Positions 1 through 11,194 are shown, numbered from the stretch's first letter. The stretch is 64,000 nt of DNA from Siphonodentalium dalli (GCA_032622095.1 CP136063.1:275461426-275525425), one strand, 5' to 3'. Notes: generated from the letters alone by a model not told the origin. Made by a program: numbers and translations.

Positions 1-168
1 TTATATTCAATAAGTTTTGACATGAGTTACAAAACAGGCATGGATTATCAGAGTCCAAACAAATTAACAAACAGTGTGTAAATCTGTTTTTCATCAGGTC
101 CATTTTCATCAGGTCCATTTTGTCCATTTCAGTGACGAGGGGGTGCCTGAGAACACAGAACTGTTTTT

Positions 169-174
169 TTTATT
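169..174 (-). promoter_or_regulatory. Candidate polyadenylation signal (AATAAA)
   Basis: AATAAA reads on the minus strand about 67 nt after the stop codon at 241, inside an A-rich run. The surrounding segment (about 125-185) resembles stretches at about 11.42 and 35.75 kb ('gatgagggagRtgcctgaga'), so the 3' UTR may be repeat-derived. Confidence 0.35.
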
Positions 175-240
175 TGGCCTTAGTACTGGAAGGGTTGCTG
201 TGAACATTCTGGAATCAGTGTCTTTCACAATTAGAATCCT

Positions 241-288
241 CTAGTCAGAGTCTGAATCAGTGCTATCACTGCTACTGCTACTAGAACT
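241..288 (-). CDS. HMG-box protein exon 16, terminal exon with stop
   Basis: Acceptor TTTTATTCCAG, then 15 codons SSSSSSSDSTDSDSD and TAG at 243-241. A C-terminus made of a Ser run followed by alternating Ser and Asp resembles the end of vertebrate UBF as I recall it, a site of heavy casein kinase 2 phosphorylation. The phase-0 start fits the phase-0 end of exon 15, 4.7 kb upstream. Confidence 0.72.
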   Translation of the reverse strand, partial: SSSSSSSDSTDSDSD

Positions 289-299
289 CTGGAATAAAA

Positions 300-1120
300 A
301 ATAAACATTATTTATCGATTTTGCAATGGACCTTTCCACAGCTGTCAATCAAATAATTATTAGCAGATATTTTCTACCAATCAGTGACTGAGCTGGTCGC
401 TTGCTGTACTCTTCAAAATTCTTTGTTCACCATAATTTTGATATCCGTGCATACTTTATTAAATTGCCTATTATCAAAAAAATAAAATAATCAACTAAAA
501 GTCCTTCTTGTTCATCCCCAGTGTTTGGGAGGGGGGTTTGCAGAGTGAAAATCCACTATGGTTAAGCTGTGTCACTGGTGACTTCGGAGAGTGAAAAACT
601 TAAGGCCATTTCTGAGTGTTAAAGTTGGCGAGGAAGGCAAAAAAATCGAGATAAAACTAAGCACGTCGCCAACCACGACCTTCCGGTCTCTGTTTCCGTA
701 CCATTAAATTTCGTACTATTAAACCTCGAACAGAAACTCGTTGTTACCCACACGTCAAAAACTTACTCACAACAACAAATGGCTCATTTTTACGGATCTA
801 AAACACTGTTACCCACATACCAAAACGGGTATCACCTACTCAACAGACCACGCGCACATCCAACCATCCAAATACCCGCACAAACGATGTTACCCGCACT
901 CCCACACTTCCATGACTTCATGCTTTCCCACCACAAACCCCATATACCCGCACTTGTTACCCGCCTATTATCAAAAAAATAATTTTGATGATAGAAATTC
1001 ATCCAAGATTATAACAATATTTTTCATTTTGAATGAATGATGATAGAAATTCATCCAAGATTTTAACAATATTTTAAATTTTGCAGGACACTAGTAATAT
1101 TTTTTGACAATTAAAGACGA
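300..1120. other. Intron, no feature recognised
   Basis: AT-rich sequence. Short ORFs at 741-1040 are Pro/His/Tyr-rich readings of repeated 'acccgca' motifs without codon-like character. The phrase 'gataatagaaattcatccaagat' type sequence occurs twice near 990 and 1040, a small local duplication. Confidence 0.5.
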
Positions 1121-1122
1121 AA

Positions 1123-1650
1123 AGAATGCATGTTCTCTGTGTAATATAGGATATAGAATGCTTGTTCTCTGTGTAATATAGGATGCATGTTCTCTGTGTA
1201 ATATAGGATATAGAATGCATGTTCACTGTGTAATATAGGATATAGAATGCTTGTTCTCTGTGTAATATAGGATATAGAATGCATGTTCTGTGTAATATAG
1301 GATACAGAATGCATGTTCTGTGTAATATAGGATATAGAATGCATGTTCTCTGTGTAATATAGGATATAGAATGCATGTTCTCTGTGTAATATAGGATATA
1401 GAATGCATGTTCACTGTGTAATATAGAATGCATGTTCTCTGTGTAATATAGGATATAGAATGCATGTTCTCTGTGTAATATAGGATATAGAATGCATGTT
1501 CTCTGTGTAATATAGGATATAGAATGCATGTTCACTGTGTAATATAGAATGCATGTTCTCTGTGTAATATAGGATATAGAATGCATGTTCTCTGTGTAAT
1601 ATAGGATAAAGAATGCATGTTCTCTGTGTAATATAGGATATAGAATGCAC
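1123..1650. repeat. Minisatellite, about 32-bp unit, about 16 copies
   Basis: Unit 'gaatgcatgttctctgtgta' plus 'atataggatata', with 4-5 bp deletion variants lacking 'ctct' or 'ggatata'. The minus-strand ORFs that cross it (MHSISYITQ repeats) are products of the repeat. Confidence 0.92.
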
Positions 1651-1837
1651 GCTCCATTCCGAAGGCTCCATTGTCCTAGTTAAAGGGGGACTGTACACTC
1701 GAGTTATAAACTCATTTACATTATAATTATCATGTTGTTTATATCGTTCATAGAGCACATGAGTGTATTTTGCACTAATTCATTCATTTGTTGCATATAT
1801 TCTGTTGAGAATAAAAGAAGGTCCGATAAATGGCCAG

Positions 1838-2190
1838 ATTAGTGTACAGTTCCCCTTTAATATTTATTAACATTCATATTCTAGACACATCGCAGGATTA
1901 GTGTACAGTTCCCCTTTAATATTTATTAACATTCATATTCTAGACACATCGCAGGATTAGTGTACAGTGCCCCTTTAATATTTATTAACATTCATATTCT
2001 AGACACATCGCAGGATTAGTGTACAGTGCCCCTTTAATATTTATTAACATTCATATTCTAGACACATCGCAGGATTAGTGTACAGTGCCCCTTTAATATT
2101 TATTAACATTCATATTCTAGACACATCGCAGGATTAGTGTACAGTGCCCCTTTAATATTTATTAACATTCATATTCTAGACACATCGCAG
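1838..2190. repeat. Minisatellite, 59-bp unit, about 6 copies
   Basis: Unit runs from 'aggattagtgtacagt' to 'ctagacacatcgc'. Copies differ only at 'gttccc' versus 'gtgccc', so the expansion is recent or homogenised. Confidence 0.93.
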
Positions 2191-2695
2191 GCTTCTTCAG
2201 TTTTTTAAAGATTTAATCAGAAATATATCTTCACATCAAGATAAAAATTATCAGCATTCTAATTCCAAAAGAGATAAAACTCTGTCAAAAGTGATCTGAC
2301 CAGACATAAATGTGCCATTCTCAAATGTAGACGAGGTATACCAAATTTCATAGAATATGTCAAATGTTTTTCAATTCATCATCCAAACAGCACATTTTAA
2401 CAGATGGACAGATATACAATTTCAGAGAACAAAAAATTAGTAAAAAGTGAGGCATAAATTATAATTGGAACCAGCCTAGAGGTTTCAAATTAAGAGCATT
2501 TCTTCTCCATTAGTCTATTAGGCAGAAATCGGCTGTTATCCGAGACACCATCAAGGCTGAAGTTTATTTAACAACACCATATTAGCCTTTTGTAATCCAA
2601 TATTAAAGTACTATCAAATCTGGGAACAACTGTATATTCAAGTATAATAGGAATATACATTGTAATATACATTAACTATTATCAGTGAATGCAAT
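2191..2695. other. Intron with a dispersed-repeat scrap
   Basis: The segment 2468-2560 ('accagcctagaggtttcaaa', then 'aggctgaagt') is shared with 25408-25495 and partly with 26790-26880, so it is a fragment of a dispersed element. Nothing else is recognised. Confidence 0.45.
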
Positions 2696-2918
2696 CTAAA
2701 TACATTGTTTGAACAAAGTTTGAATAATAATTGGGAGAAGCACACTCAAATTGACCATGACAAGAGATACTATAAATATTGCTATGACCCAAAGAATAAT
2801 TACAAACCCATTGAAGATGAACTTCATTTCATACTCCATTGTAAGAGATATGAAGATTTCAGGCTGTGTATGAACACTGACATTACAGAAATTTGCCCAT
2901 CTTTCCAACTCAAGCTGG
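2696..2918 (+). pseudogene. LINE-type retrotransposon ORF fragment (C-terminal)
   Basis: The plus-strand reading has YYKYCYDPKNNYKPIEDELH followed by FILHCKRYEDFR. The order Cys, IEDE-x-HF, His-Cys, Tyr-x-x-x-R matches the Cys/His-rich end of many non-LTR retrotransposon reverse transcriptase proteins. It is short, has no RT motifs in the window, and is cut at 2918 by a hAT MITE that duplicated 'caagctgg'. Similar 3' flank sequence continues after the MITE from 3249. Confidence 0.6.
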
Positions 2919-3248
2919 CAGGGGCGCCGGAAGCATCCAAGGGCAGAGCCTACAAAAAGGGCACTTTTCCGCAAAAAAGGGCATTTTCTCCGCAAACTCG
3001 GGAAAATAACCATAAATTCATTGTGGCAAAAATTCCTATTTTAATGGTATTTGTCGGTTTTTATGGCCGTTTTGTGATAAAATTGACAAAATATTAATAT
3101 TCCTTGTGAAATTGGTGGTATTTGGACCAAAAAAGTCACATTTTTCTATAAAAACACGAGATTAAACACACAAAAAGCATTTTCTGTCTCCAGAAAAAGG
3201 GCAAGTCCTGCCCCCCCCCCTGCTGCCCCCTCTCTTCCGGCGCCCCTG
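2919..3248. mobile_element. hAT-type MITE (330 bp) with perfect 8-bp target duplication
   Basis: Ends are inverted: 'caggggcgccggaag' and 'cttccggcgcccctg'. The 8 bases 'caagctgg' stand at 2911-2918 and 3249-3256. An 8-bp duplication with CAGGG ends is the hAT signature. No transposase is encoded. A second copy of the family lies at about 53383-53764. Confidence 0.88.
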
Positions 3249-3256
3249 CAAGCTGG

Positions 3257-4050
3257 TCCCCGATAGGAACGAGTTTTCCAGATCTAGATGAGTGGTAAAT
3301 ACTTCACAAAATAGCTTTGATTTTCATGGTTTCTTATAAAAAGATATCAACATAAAAGGTCCTACAATAGCAGGGTTATGACATATTTGACATTTTGCCC
3401 ATCTTTTCAACTCATGTGTGACAAATCAAATTTGAACTTATTCTTACCTGCACTGAAATATATATGCTGTTAATCTTTTGAAATTCATAAATGAATACTA
3501 TAAAATAAGGCTATCTGATACAAACTTAACAGATCTTACCTCTGTTTCTGACCAGAACACATGATTATAGCCAAATTACTATTTGAATCATATTGCAAAA
3601 TTGCTGGGAACAAATAAATCCCATTAAGTATATGCCTCGTTATGTAACCAGTTATGTAACTGTAATATGTGAGCTTCACTTGTCTCAACCCATTTGATAT
3701 TGCTCACTGTGGCATGACATTTGTGTATAGAAATCATGTTTTGTTTGCTTTTTTCTGTTTGTTATTCTTGGTTATAACCAAATATTTGTCTTTTTTTTAC
3801 CAATAAATAATTTGAATTTGAGATGTCTCCCATGTCTCCCTCTAGGCTGGTTTTCGATAAGAACGAGTTTTTCCAAATGAGTGGTAAATATTTCCCAATA
3901 TACTGTGAAACTGAATGGCTTGGATTTCATCAGCCTCAATTTTTGTGGTTTCTTATAAAAAAGGCTATATCGGGACATGTATTCGGATATCACGGGACAT
4001 GTCCTACATATATATCAACATGTCCTACAATAGCAGGGTTATGACATATT
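3257..4050 (+). mobile_element. LINE 3' region remnant, internally duplicated
   Basis: Segments 3245-3390 and 3835-4045 share 'ctggt', 'gaacgagtttt', 'gagtggtaaat', 'ggtttcttataaaaa' and 'tcctacaatagcagggttat'. Between them, 3715-3822 ends 'caataaataatttgaatttg', which looks like a LINE 3' tail. It follows the LINE ORF fragment in the same orientation. Confidence 0.5.
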
Positions 4051-4370
4051 TGAGTAGACATTATTGAAAAATCGAACCCCCAGGTATTCTGGTGCCGAAA
4101 GGGCATCACGTATTCGTAATCAGGGCACTAATAGCTACGGACTTCATGTCACATGCTGGCGAGGTAGTCATTTATTGTTTTATGTAATCTGCACATGGAT
4201 AAACCATTAACCTTTATTAAGAGACCAATTCATTGAATATTGTTTATACAAACTATTATAGCAGGGACCAGATGATGTTGTATATGAACAAATGAATAGG
4301 CCACTCACAAATTAAATTAATTATGTTTCATCTTGTCTTCGGTGTTTTTTTTTGTTTTTTTGTCAACATA

Positions 4371-4815
4371 TGTGACCCGCCATATCAAATCCAGTCGTAA
4401 GTTGGGATTTTTTTTACCCTGTGCCAATGCATTCTCTTATATATGCGAGTCGACCATAGGTCGCCTCGCATATATAAGAGAATGCATTGGCCTAACAATT
4501 TTTTATCATTTTTTTTAAATAAATGTTTCTTACAATTTTTAGGACATAAAATTAAAAACATTCATTACCCTGCAGGGAGCCCCACATATATAGAAGCATA
4601 TAGAAGAGTGTCGTCTGCTCATGTTTGTCTGGGGCTCTGTATGGGTGAAATTATAAAATTGTTAAAGAATACAAGAAAAAATTATTAAAATTGTAAAAAA
4701 TTGTTAGGCCAATGCATTCTCTTATATATGCGAGGCGACCTATATATAAGAGAATGCATTGGCACAGGGTAAAAAAAATCCCAACTTACGACTGGATTTG
4801 ATATGGCGGGTAACA
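4371..4815. mobile_element. Fold-back MITE with paired hairpins (copy 1)
   Basis: Terminal inverted repeats start 'tgtgacccgccatatcaaat' and end as its complement. Just inside each end is a smaller hairpin built on 'gccaatgcattctcttatat' and its complement. The near-identical copy at 51639-52086 confirms the boundaries. Confidence 0.88.
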
Positions 4816-5003
4816 TATTTTACGACATTCCGAAAACAAACTTTATACCCAAGCTTCATTTCCATCTTGTATATTGAGATTTACTTTACCAAATCTGAGT
4901 GAATTGTTTCGCTGGGTCAAACCACAAAATCAACAAATGATAGACTCCCATGAATTAAAAGGATTTTACAGTATGAAGAATTCCCACTGGATTTAAAACA
5001 AAC

Positions 5004-5138
5004 CTGAGCTTTCTTGGAAAGGTTCTTTCCCTTGGTGTATATGCTTGCAGCAGTTTTTTTCTTAGACTGAGACAGTGGAGGTGGTACTGCTAGATTATCA
5101 TTGCTGTCACTCTCAGATTCACTGCTGCTTGATTCTGT
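5004..5138 (-). CDS. HMG-box protein exon 15 (45 codons)
   Basis: Acceptor CTTTCACACAG, donor GTTTGT, phase 0 to 0. Begins TESSSSESESDSNDNLAVPP and ends GKNLSKKAQ. It is the last acid-then-basic unit before the Ser/Asp terminus. The acceptor stands about 40 bp from a hAT-like element with CAGGGCCTGA ends. Confidence 0.8.
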
Positions 5139-5179
5139 CTGTGTGAAAGCACAAAATAAGCCATTAACACTTCCTATAA

Positions 5180-6199
5180 CAGGGCCTGATCCAGGTTTTA
5201 TTTGGGGACACCTCCCGATGATCGAAGGTCATCGCCGACTGCCGAAGGGGAGAGTATGAGAGGGGTGGCCCCACTCATTGGGGCTGTCCGGGGGGCCTCC
5301 CGCGGGAAATTTCTTGAAATTTCAATGCTCTGAGAGTGATCTTTCAGTAGCTATTAATATGACCAGTCACTTAAGCTAGAAAACAAAATTCATTTAATAC
5401 ATGAATTCAATTTATATTTATACACAAAAGAAAAGACACAATGAACCAACATATTTATTTCAACTTACAAGATAACATTGTTTTTAACAGAATTAAACAA
5501 ACACACATAATGATAACAGATTAATATATGATCATAATAATGCATAATATAATCTAATAATGTATAATATGAGCCACTGTATGACTGAGATGAAAAAGAT
5601 AGAATGAACAGTCCTGCAACATTTGTCATTATTTCTTATTCTAGGTTTGTAGTTAAACACTCTCAAAATTATGTTGTGTTGTTCTATTTGTTTCCAATTG
5701 ATATACCGGTATATGTTAGGGCCCTAGTAATTAGAACTAATCTCTACGTTAATTATTCATTTGGTATTATGAGATCCCACCTGATAACCAGGTTGATTTG
5801 ATCAAATTGTCACTGTTCCTATACTGTATTGTGTAATTTAGCTTTAATTTGATTGAAATACTAAAGTCTGAAGGCTGAATGGTAACAAACCTGAACTATT
5901 TGAAGTTTTCACAGATGAAAGCTAGATAGAACCAAACATACTTTACAGTATGATTCCAACTGCTAAACTTAAATCTTTTTGTAAACTTAAATGTCTTATG
6001 TCAATATATATAAATACATAAATTCTGTGTATCTTGTTATAATATGAATTGGGACCTGAATTTCGTTTTTTTTAATTTTATTTTTTAATTTTTTTTAAAA
6101 ATAAATATTGTTTTTTTGCCTTCAATTTGTTTGGGCGCCCAAACTCAATGTCCCCAAACCCGGTATACCGGCGTCGAAAACGGGCTGAGTCAGGCCCTG
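5180..6199. mobile_element. hAT-like element, degraded target duplication
   Basis: Ends 'cagggcctga' and 'tcaggccctg' are inverted, with further inverted similarity inside. Flanks 'tcctataa' and 'tataataa' match only in part, so the 8-bp duplication is decayed or the element is older. The interior is AT-rich without a transposase. Confidence 0.6.
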
Positions 6200-6227
6200 T
6201 ATAATAACAACTCAATGATGACTACTT

Positions 6228-6398
6228 TGTAGATCGTTTGTTGAACTTATTATCTGAATTTCCCTCCAATAAATTGGACTTTTATTAACTGTCATCTGGT
6301 CATATTTAAGAGCACCTCTCCAGATGAATAATAGACCATTCCAACATATACTCTTAAAAGTGAATGGAAGAATCCATTCAGAATATAAAGGGTTAAGA
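6228..6398. mobile_element. MITE fragment, 'ttgttgaacttattatctga' family
   Basis: Shares 'ttgaacttattatctgaa', 'tgaataatagaccattcc' and 'agaatccattcagaatataa' with copies at 8109-8698, 10943-11194, 17035-18010 (interrupted), 48735-48900 and 50341-50589. Confidence 0.7.
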
Positions 6399-6501
6399 GC
6401 AAGTCTGGCTTGGAAACCTGAAACAGGGATTCTATTTACTACTCATTCTTGGGAATTTGCACCAAAAACGCTTATAATTGCATATATATAGAGAATATAG
6501 G

Positions 6502-6966
6502 GGACCCCCTATTTACCGAGAACAACCGAGAACAACCGAGAACAAGTCTAAAATTAATAATTAAGTCTTAATAATGTTCAATTATAGTGTACATAACAAT
6601 CTTAAGTGAATATTATACCATATTTGACATTTTAAATGACATATATGTAGTTATTATGGGTATATACCGAGAAGATGAAACATGCTTGTTCTCGGTTGGC
6701 GGTAACACAAAGGCATAAGCCGTGCCTCTAGAGGTGTTAATTAACTAAGTACTAGCTGCATGATGGGTCTGCGCGATGTTCCAACTTCTCGGTATATACC
6801 AATAATAACTACATATATGTCATTTAAAATGTCAAATATGGTATAATATTAACTTAAGATTGATATGTACACTATAATTGAACATTATTAAGACTTAATT
6901 ATTAATTTTAGACTTGTTCTCGGTTGTTCTCGATTGTTCTCGGTTGTTCTCGGTAAATAGGAGGTC
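6502..6966. mobile_element. Palindromic element with arms of about 175 bp and TTCTCGG end repeats
   Basis: Left arm from 'ggaccccctatttaccgaga' to about 6680; right arm about 6788-6966 is its inverted copy. Both ends carry several 'accgagaac' / 'gttctcggt' units. The spacer of about 110 bp is single copy. It reads like a non-autonomous DNA transposon with subterminal repeats. No flanking duplication is certain. Confidence 0.8.
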
Positions 6967-7043
6967 CGGAATATAGAAACAAGAATTTCATTGTGAAACT
7001 TATAAACAGCAATGGAGCAAGAGGATTTGAATATATTTATAAA

Positions 7044-7777
7044 AAGATGGGAAGTCCTGCCTTTAAGATGGGAAGTCCTGCCTTAAGATGGGAAGTCCTG
7101 CCTTAAGATGGGAAGTCCTGCCTTAAGATGGGAAGTCCTGCCTTAAGATGGGAAGTCCTGCCTTAAGATGGGAAGTCCTGCCTTAAGATGGGAAGTCCTG
7201 CCTTAAGATGGGAAGTCCTGCCTTAAGATGGGAAGTCCTGCCTTAAGATGGGAAGTCCTGCCTTAAGATGGTAAGTCCTGCCTTAAGATGGGAAGTCCTG
7301 CCTTAAGATGGGAAGTCCTGCCTTAAGATGGGAAGTCCTGCCTTTAAGATGGGAAGTCCTGCCTTTAAGATGGGAAGTCCTGCCTTTAAGATGGGAAGTC
7401 CTGCCTTAAGATGGGAAGTCCTGCCTTAAGATGGGAAGTCCTGCCTTAAGATGGGAAGTCCTGCCTTAAGATGGGAAGTCCTGCCTTAAGATGGGAAGTC
7501 CTGCCTTTAAGATGGGAAGTCCTGCCTTTAAGATGGGAAGTCCTGCCTTTAAGATGGGAAGTCCTGCCTTAAGATGGGAAGTCCTGCCTTTAAGATGGGA
7601 AGTCCTGCCTTAAGATGGGAAGTCCTGCCTTTAAGATGGGAAGTCCTGCCTTTAAGATGGGAAGTCCTGCCTTTAAGATGGGAAGTCCTGCCTTAAGATG
7701 GGAAGTCCTGCCTTTAAGATGGGAAGTCCTGCCTTTAAGATGGGAAGTCCTGCCTTTAAGATGGGAAGTCCTGCCTT
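7044..7777. repeat. Satellite array, 20/21-bp unit, about 36 copies
   Basis: Unit 'gggaagtcctgccttaagat', alternating with a 21-bp form carrying an extra T (ctttaag). The 21-bp form clusters at 7320-7400 and 7500-7777. A single substitution (gtaag) occurs near 7270. Confidence 0.95.
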
Positions 7778-8108
7778 TTGTTCACAATTCAATAGACTTT
7801 GTCTGAATTGGGAATTTCAAGGTCAGAAATTGGGAAAAACCTGAATATTACCAATTGGGAACGGAGTCCAAATACCTGTGAGATGGGTCAAAATTAGTTC
7901 AAAAGGTCATTAGGAATACATTCTATGCATATGTCCAGGCTTTGGGATGAGATTCGATCAGTTGAATGATGAACAGATATTTACACATTACACTAAATGC
8001 TGTTCATTGATTGGTCAACTGTCAATTTGGTCATGCATGTTTTATCCCAGTAAAACACCATAACACAAACTTAAATCACTTTAATTGATTGGTAGAATAA
8101 CATTTGTA

Positions 8109-8698
8109 AAACCCTTTCTAAACTAAATACTCATGGTCAGTCATGGATGAGTAGTTCCCTTAGGAAATATTCAGATAATAAGTTCAACAAGCAGTCGACG
8201 TTCCCCCGTCTAGGTGTGCAAAGTTGGGGATGGGCATTTTAAAAATATGCTAAAAATCATTGAAATCAGTTAATATTTGTTTGAGATTGGATAATATTTT
8301 TTTTACCAAAAAATTACAATCAAAGAGCCATAACTCTGGTCAAAATGTACAGCTGGGCCTAGTATGTGAACTCGTTTCAGATACTCCAATTGGTTGAGAA
8401 TTGTTCGAAATAACAACCGGACAACTCTTCGTAAAAAAATGACAATCAAATGGCCGTAACTCTGGTGAAAACTTTTGGCCGGGCGGGTGATAACAAACGA
8501 TCTATGGTCATTTGTTGAACTTATTATCAGAACATTTCCCACAAAAGAATATGAATCCTTCAGTACTTGTATTATTTTTTTTTATCCTACTGTCGTCTGG
8601 TCAATTGTCCTGAACATCCCTCCAAATGAATAATAGACCATTCCAATGTTTGTTTTTAGAACTGAGTGGGAGAACCCATTTAGTATAGAAAGTGTTAA
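8109..8698. mobile_element. MITE of the 'ttctatactaaat' family, interrupted by a mollusc-type repeat
   Basis: Left end 'ccctttctaaactaaatact', right end 'atttagtatagaaagtgtt'. Between about 8203 and 8480 sits unrelated sequence with 'cataactctgg'-type motifs shared with 29.5-32.1 kb, that is, one repeat inside another. Confidence 0.65.
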
Positions 8699-9660
8699 GC
8701 GAGAATATAGACAAATCTATTGATAACTCACAGGTAGAATCTTTGTCTAACTAACAGTGTTGCATGGTATAATAATTTCCATAATGCAGACAGATTTCAG
8801 CCGAATTCATAGCAATAAATAAAAGCTATATAATCGAAGAAATGAATGTAGTTTAGTCTATTGAGAGACTTTTGAATGTACTTTTGAGTGAAGAGAATAA
8901 ACAATTCAATTGAGATAAACAGCGCTGTGGGTGTTGGAGCAGTTCACGCAGAGTACCATACCCAAAGGGTATTTATTCTTCAATAAAACACACCCAAACT
9001 ACATTCATTTCTTGAAAATATTAATATATAATTTTTTTCTTGACAACAAAATAAGCTGTAACATTGTGGGTTTTGCTGAAAAATTGTTAAAGTGATGTGA
9101 AACACTTCGGTAGAGTAATCAAATAGAAATAACGAATAATCTTGCTCAAAGTAGTTATTTTTACAAATATTATATCCATATTGACAACACTCGCCGTCAT
9201 TCTTATATATTAATTAAATGCAATGAATCTTGATGGCGAAATTGTTTTTCTTCGTTAAACTCTGAATCGAGAATTAAATAATTACAGTTGAGCGTTGTTC
9301 AGACGATGTTTTCTATGGAGTGATATGGTTGATTTGCTTGAGATTTTCGACAATGTTTGTAGAATTCCACATTCCCCCAGTTGGCATAGCGCCTAAATAC
9401 TAACTTCTCAGTTTTACACACCAGAACAAGTCCATAATATGTCTTTAATTCTATCAAAGGGGAATATTCCAAGGATTTCTTGAAATCCATGCCAACAACA
9501 ACATGCAGGTAACAGAAATACATGTTAACCCAATCTGTGCTGAATGGATTCTCCCATTCAGTTATAAAAGTAAACAGACAACAGATAATCCAAAGATTCC
9601 TATCTGTTGGTTGGAAATGTTCAATTAATAAGTTTAACAACCGGTCTATGTTATAATTAC
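8699..9660. other. Intron, mostly unrecognised
   Basis: Nothing coding is evident. 9540-9650 carries a reverse-oriented fragment of the MITE family seen at 6228 and 50341 ('cccattcagttataaaagta', 'aataagtttaacaa'). The 113-codon minus ORF at 9299-9640 runs into that repeat and is not supported. Confidence 0.4.
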
Positions 9661-9801
9661 CTCCGGTTTCTTGGTTGGTGTCTTCTTAGTCGATGCTACC
9701 TTAGAAACAGGTGCAGATTTCTTGAGAGACAATTTAGATTTATTTACTTTCTGTGATAAGGTTTCTTCTTCGCTCTCGCTGTCTGATTCACTGGATGTCA
9801 C
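9661..9801 (-). CDS. HMG-box protein exon 14 (47 codons)
   Basis: Acceptor TGTCTTCTCAG, donor GTAATT, phase 0 to 0. Begins VTSSESDSESEEETLSQK and ends KKTPTKKPE. Acidic Ser/Glu block followed by a Lys-rich part with Ser/Thr-Pro sites. It is another unit of the alternating tail and has the same design as exons 13 and 15, suggesting growth by exon duplication (inference). Confidence 0.8.
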
Positions 9802-10274
9802 CTGAGAAGACAAATCATTTCTGTTACCCTTCTCCCTATTTAATCTGCTTCACATTGGTCCAAGTGCTGTCACCTGCCAGTCCACATATCACAGTCGACC
9901 ACGCATTAGGGTGACAATGTGTTTGTCACCTGCCTGATGTTATAGTGCAAGAATATATCCATCTCCAAGCACACACAGTGCAGTCATGCAGTGACTTTAC
10001 ATCACAAATATGTGTGCATTACTAGTACAATTATTTTAACACAGATGTATTTGTTAAGCTGAAGTGCTTGAGTATTAGTATTGGTATGCATGTGCTAAAT
10101 ATAGAAAACCAGACCAGTATCCAACTGGTGACAGAGTCAGAAAGGAGCGCTCTGGTAGAGATTGATGCTTCCCATTTATTATGCTGAATTTGCAACGTTA
10201 TGTGTGCGCAAATATGACACTATCATAAATGTATTGAAAACGACATAAATGTTGGTTTACTCACCAAAGGGTTA
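9802..10274. other. Intron, no feature recognised
   Basis: AT-rich. It contains a phrase at about 10111-10165 ('agtgacagagtcagaaagga' type) that recurs at 25189-25235, a dispersed-repeat scrap. Confidence 0.4.
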
Positions 10275-10446
10275 TTAACCATTTCATGACTAGAGCTTTC
10301 TGAAATTTTGCGAAGACCATGTGCCAGTACATTCTCTTATATATGCAAGTCGCATATATAAGAGAATGCATTGGCCTAACATTATTTACCTTGATCTTGT
10401 AAGCCAGTGCATTCTCTTATATATGCAAGGCTCCCTATGGGGAAAG

Positions 10447-10483
<37 letters not shown>

Positions 10484-10545
10484 AGAATGCACTGGCACAG
10501 GGTCTTTAATGCTGCACCAGCACAGCTCCCATCATGAAAGGGTTA
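10275..10545. mobile_element. Double-hairpin MITE (family A), with AT expansion
   Basis: Ends 'ttaaccatttcatgac' and 'catcatgaaagggtta'. Two hairpins based on 'attctcttatatatgcaag' and complement, separated by 'taagccagtg'. A run of about 16 AT units (10447-10480) has grown in the loop of the second hairpin. It ends about 47 bp from the donor of exon 13. Confidence 0.85.
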
Positions 10546-10592
10546 GTCAAAAGCCTAACCAAACCGAGGTTTAGTCCAGTGATACCACATAC

Positions 10593-10781
10593 CTTCTTCC
10601 TCTTTTTCGATTTTGCAGGTTCATTCTTTTGTATTGATGATTTGGCAGCCGATGGCTTTTTTGGAGACAGCATTTTAGTCACCTGCTCTGGTGTTTTCGA
10701 TGACTTTGAGAATAAAATCTTCTGAGCTGGAGATATATCTTCACTGTCATCAGAACTAGAGCTGTCACTTGAACTATCCTT
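10593..10781 (-). CDS. HMG-box protein exon 13 (63 codons, Nopp140-like repeat block)
   Basis: Acceptor TGTTATTCAG, donor GTATGT, phase 0 to 0. Begins KDSSSDSSSSDDSEDISPAQ, then Lys/Pro segments (LSPKKPSAAKSS), ending AKSKKRKK, a clear basic NLS-like run. This acid-then-basic block is what Nopp140-type tails look like. Upstream, a 51-bp unit carrying the acceptor is present three times in tandem. The frame through the extra copies is open and in phase, so alternative acceptors at 10832 and 10883 could add 17 or 34 residues. Confidence 0.82.
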
Positions 10782-10934
10782 CTGAATAACACATGTGCAG
10801 TGATATAACATTTCAGGGATCCCAGTATCCTTCTGAATAACACATGTGCAGTGATAAAACATTTCAGGAATCCCAGTACTCTTCTGAATAACACATGTGC
10901 AGTGATAAAACATTTCAGGGATGCCATTACTCTT
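10782..10934 (-). repeat. Triplicated 51-bp unit carrying the exon 13 splice acceptor
   Basis: Three tandem copies, each with 'TGCACATGTGTTATTCAG' followed by AAG-x-x-T. The unit is 51 nt (17 codons), open on the minus strand and in phase with exon 13. The duplicated segment includes the first bases of the exon itself (AAGGATA). Confidence 0.9.
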
Positions 10935-10942
10935 TAGGCAGA

Positions 10943-11194
10943 TTAACCATTTCTATACTAAATGGATTTTACCACCCAGTTATACAAGTATATATTGGAA
11001 TGGTCTATATTCATTTGGAGGGTTTTTCATGAAATATGAGCAGACAACAGACAATAGAATTTGCAGAAAAATTACTATTCATTGGGGGGGGGGGGGGGGA
11101 AATGTTCACAAACCTGTTTCTTGAACATAATATCTTAATATTTCCTAAGGAATAACTACTCATCAATGAGTATTTAGTAAAGAAAGGTGTTATT
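10943..11194. mobile_element. MITE of the 'ttctatactaaat' family with poly-G tract
   Basis: Begins 'ttaaccatttctatactaaa', ends 'tatttagtaaagaaaggtgt'. It is inverted relative to the copy at 50341-50589. A G homopolymer (about 11084-11099) interrupts it. Confidence 0.7.

Noticed and set aside
741-1040. 99-codon plus ORF
   Set aside because: Pro/His/Tyr-rich reading of repeated 'acccgca/cccacac' motifs, no recognised domain and no splice context.
1074-1758. ORFs with MHSISYITQ repeats
   Set aside because: By-products of the 32-bp minisatellite.
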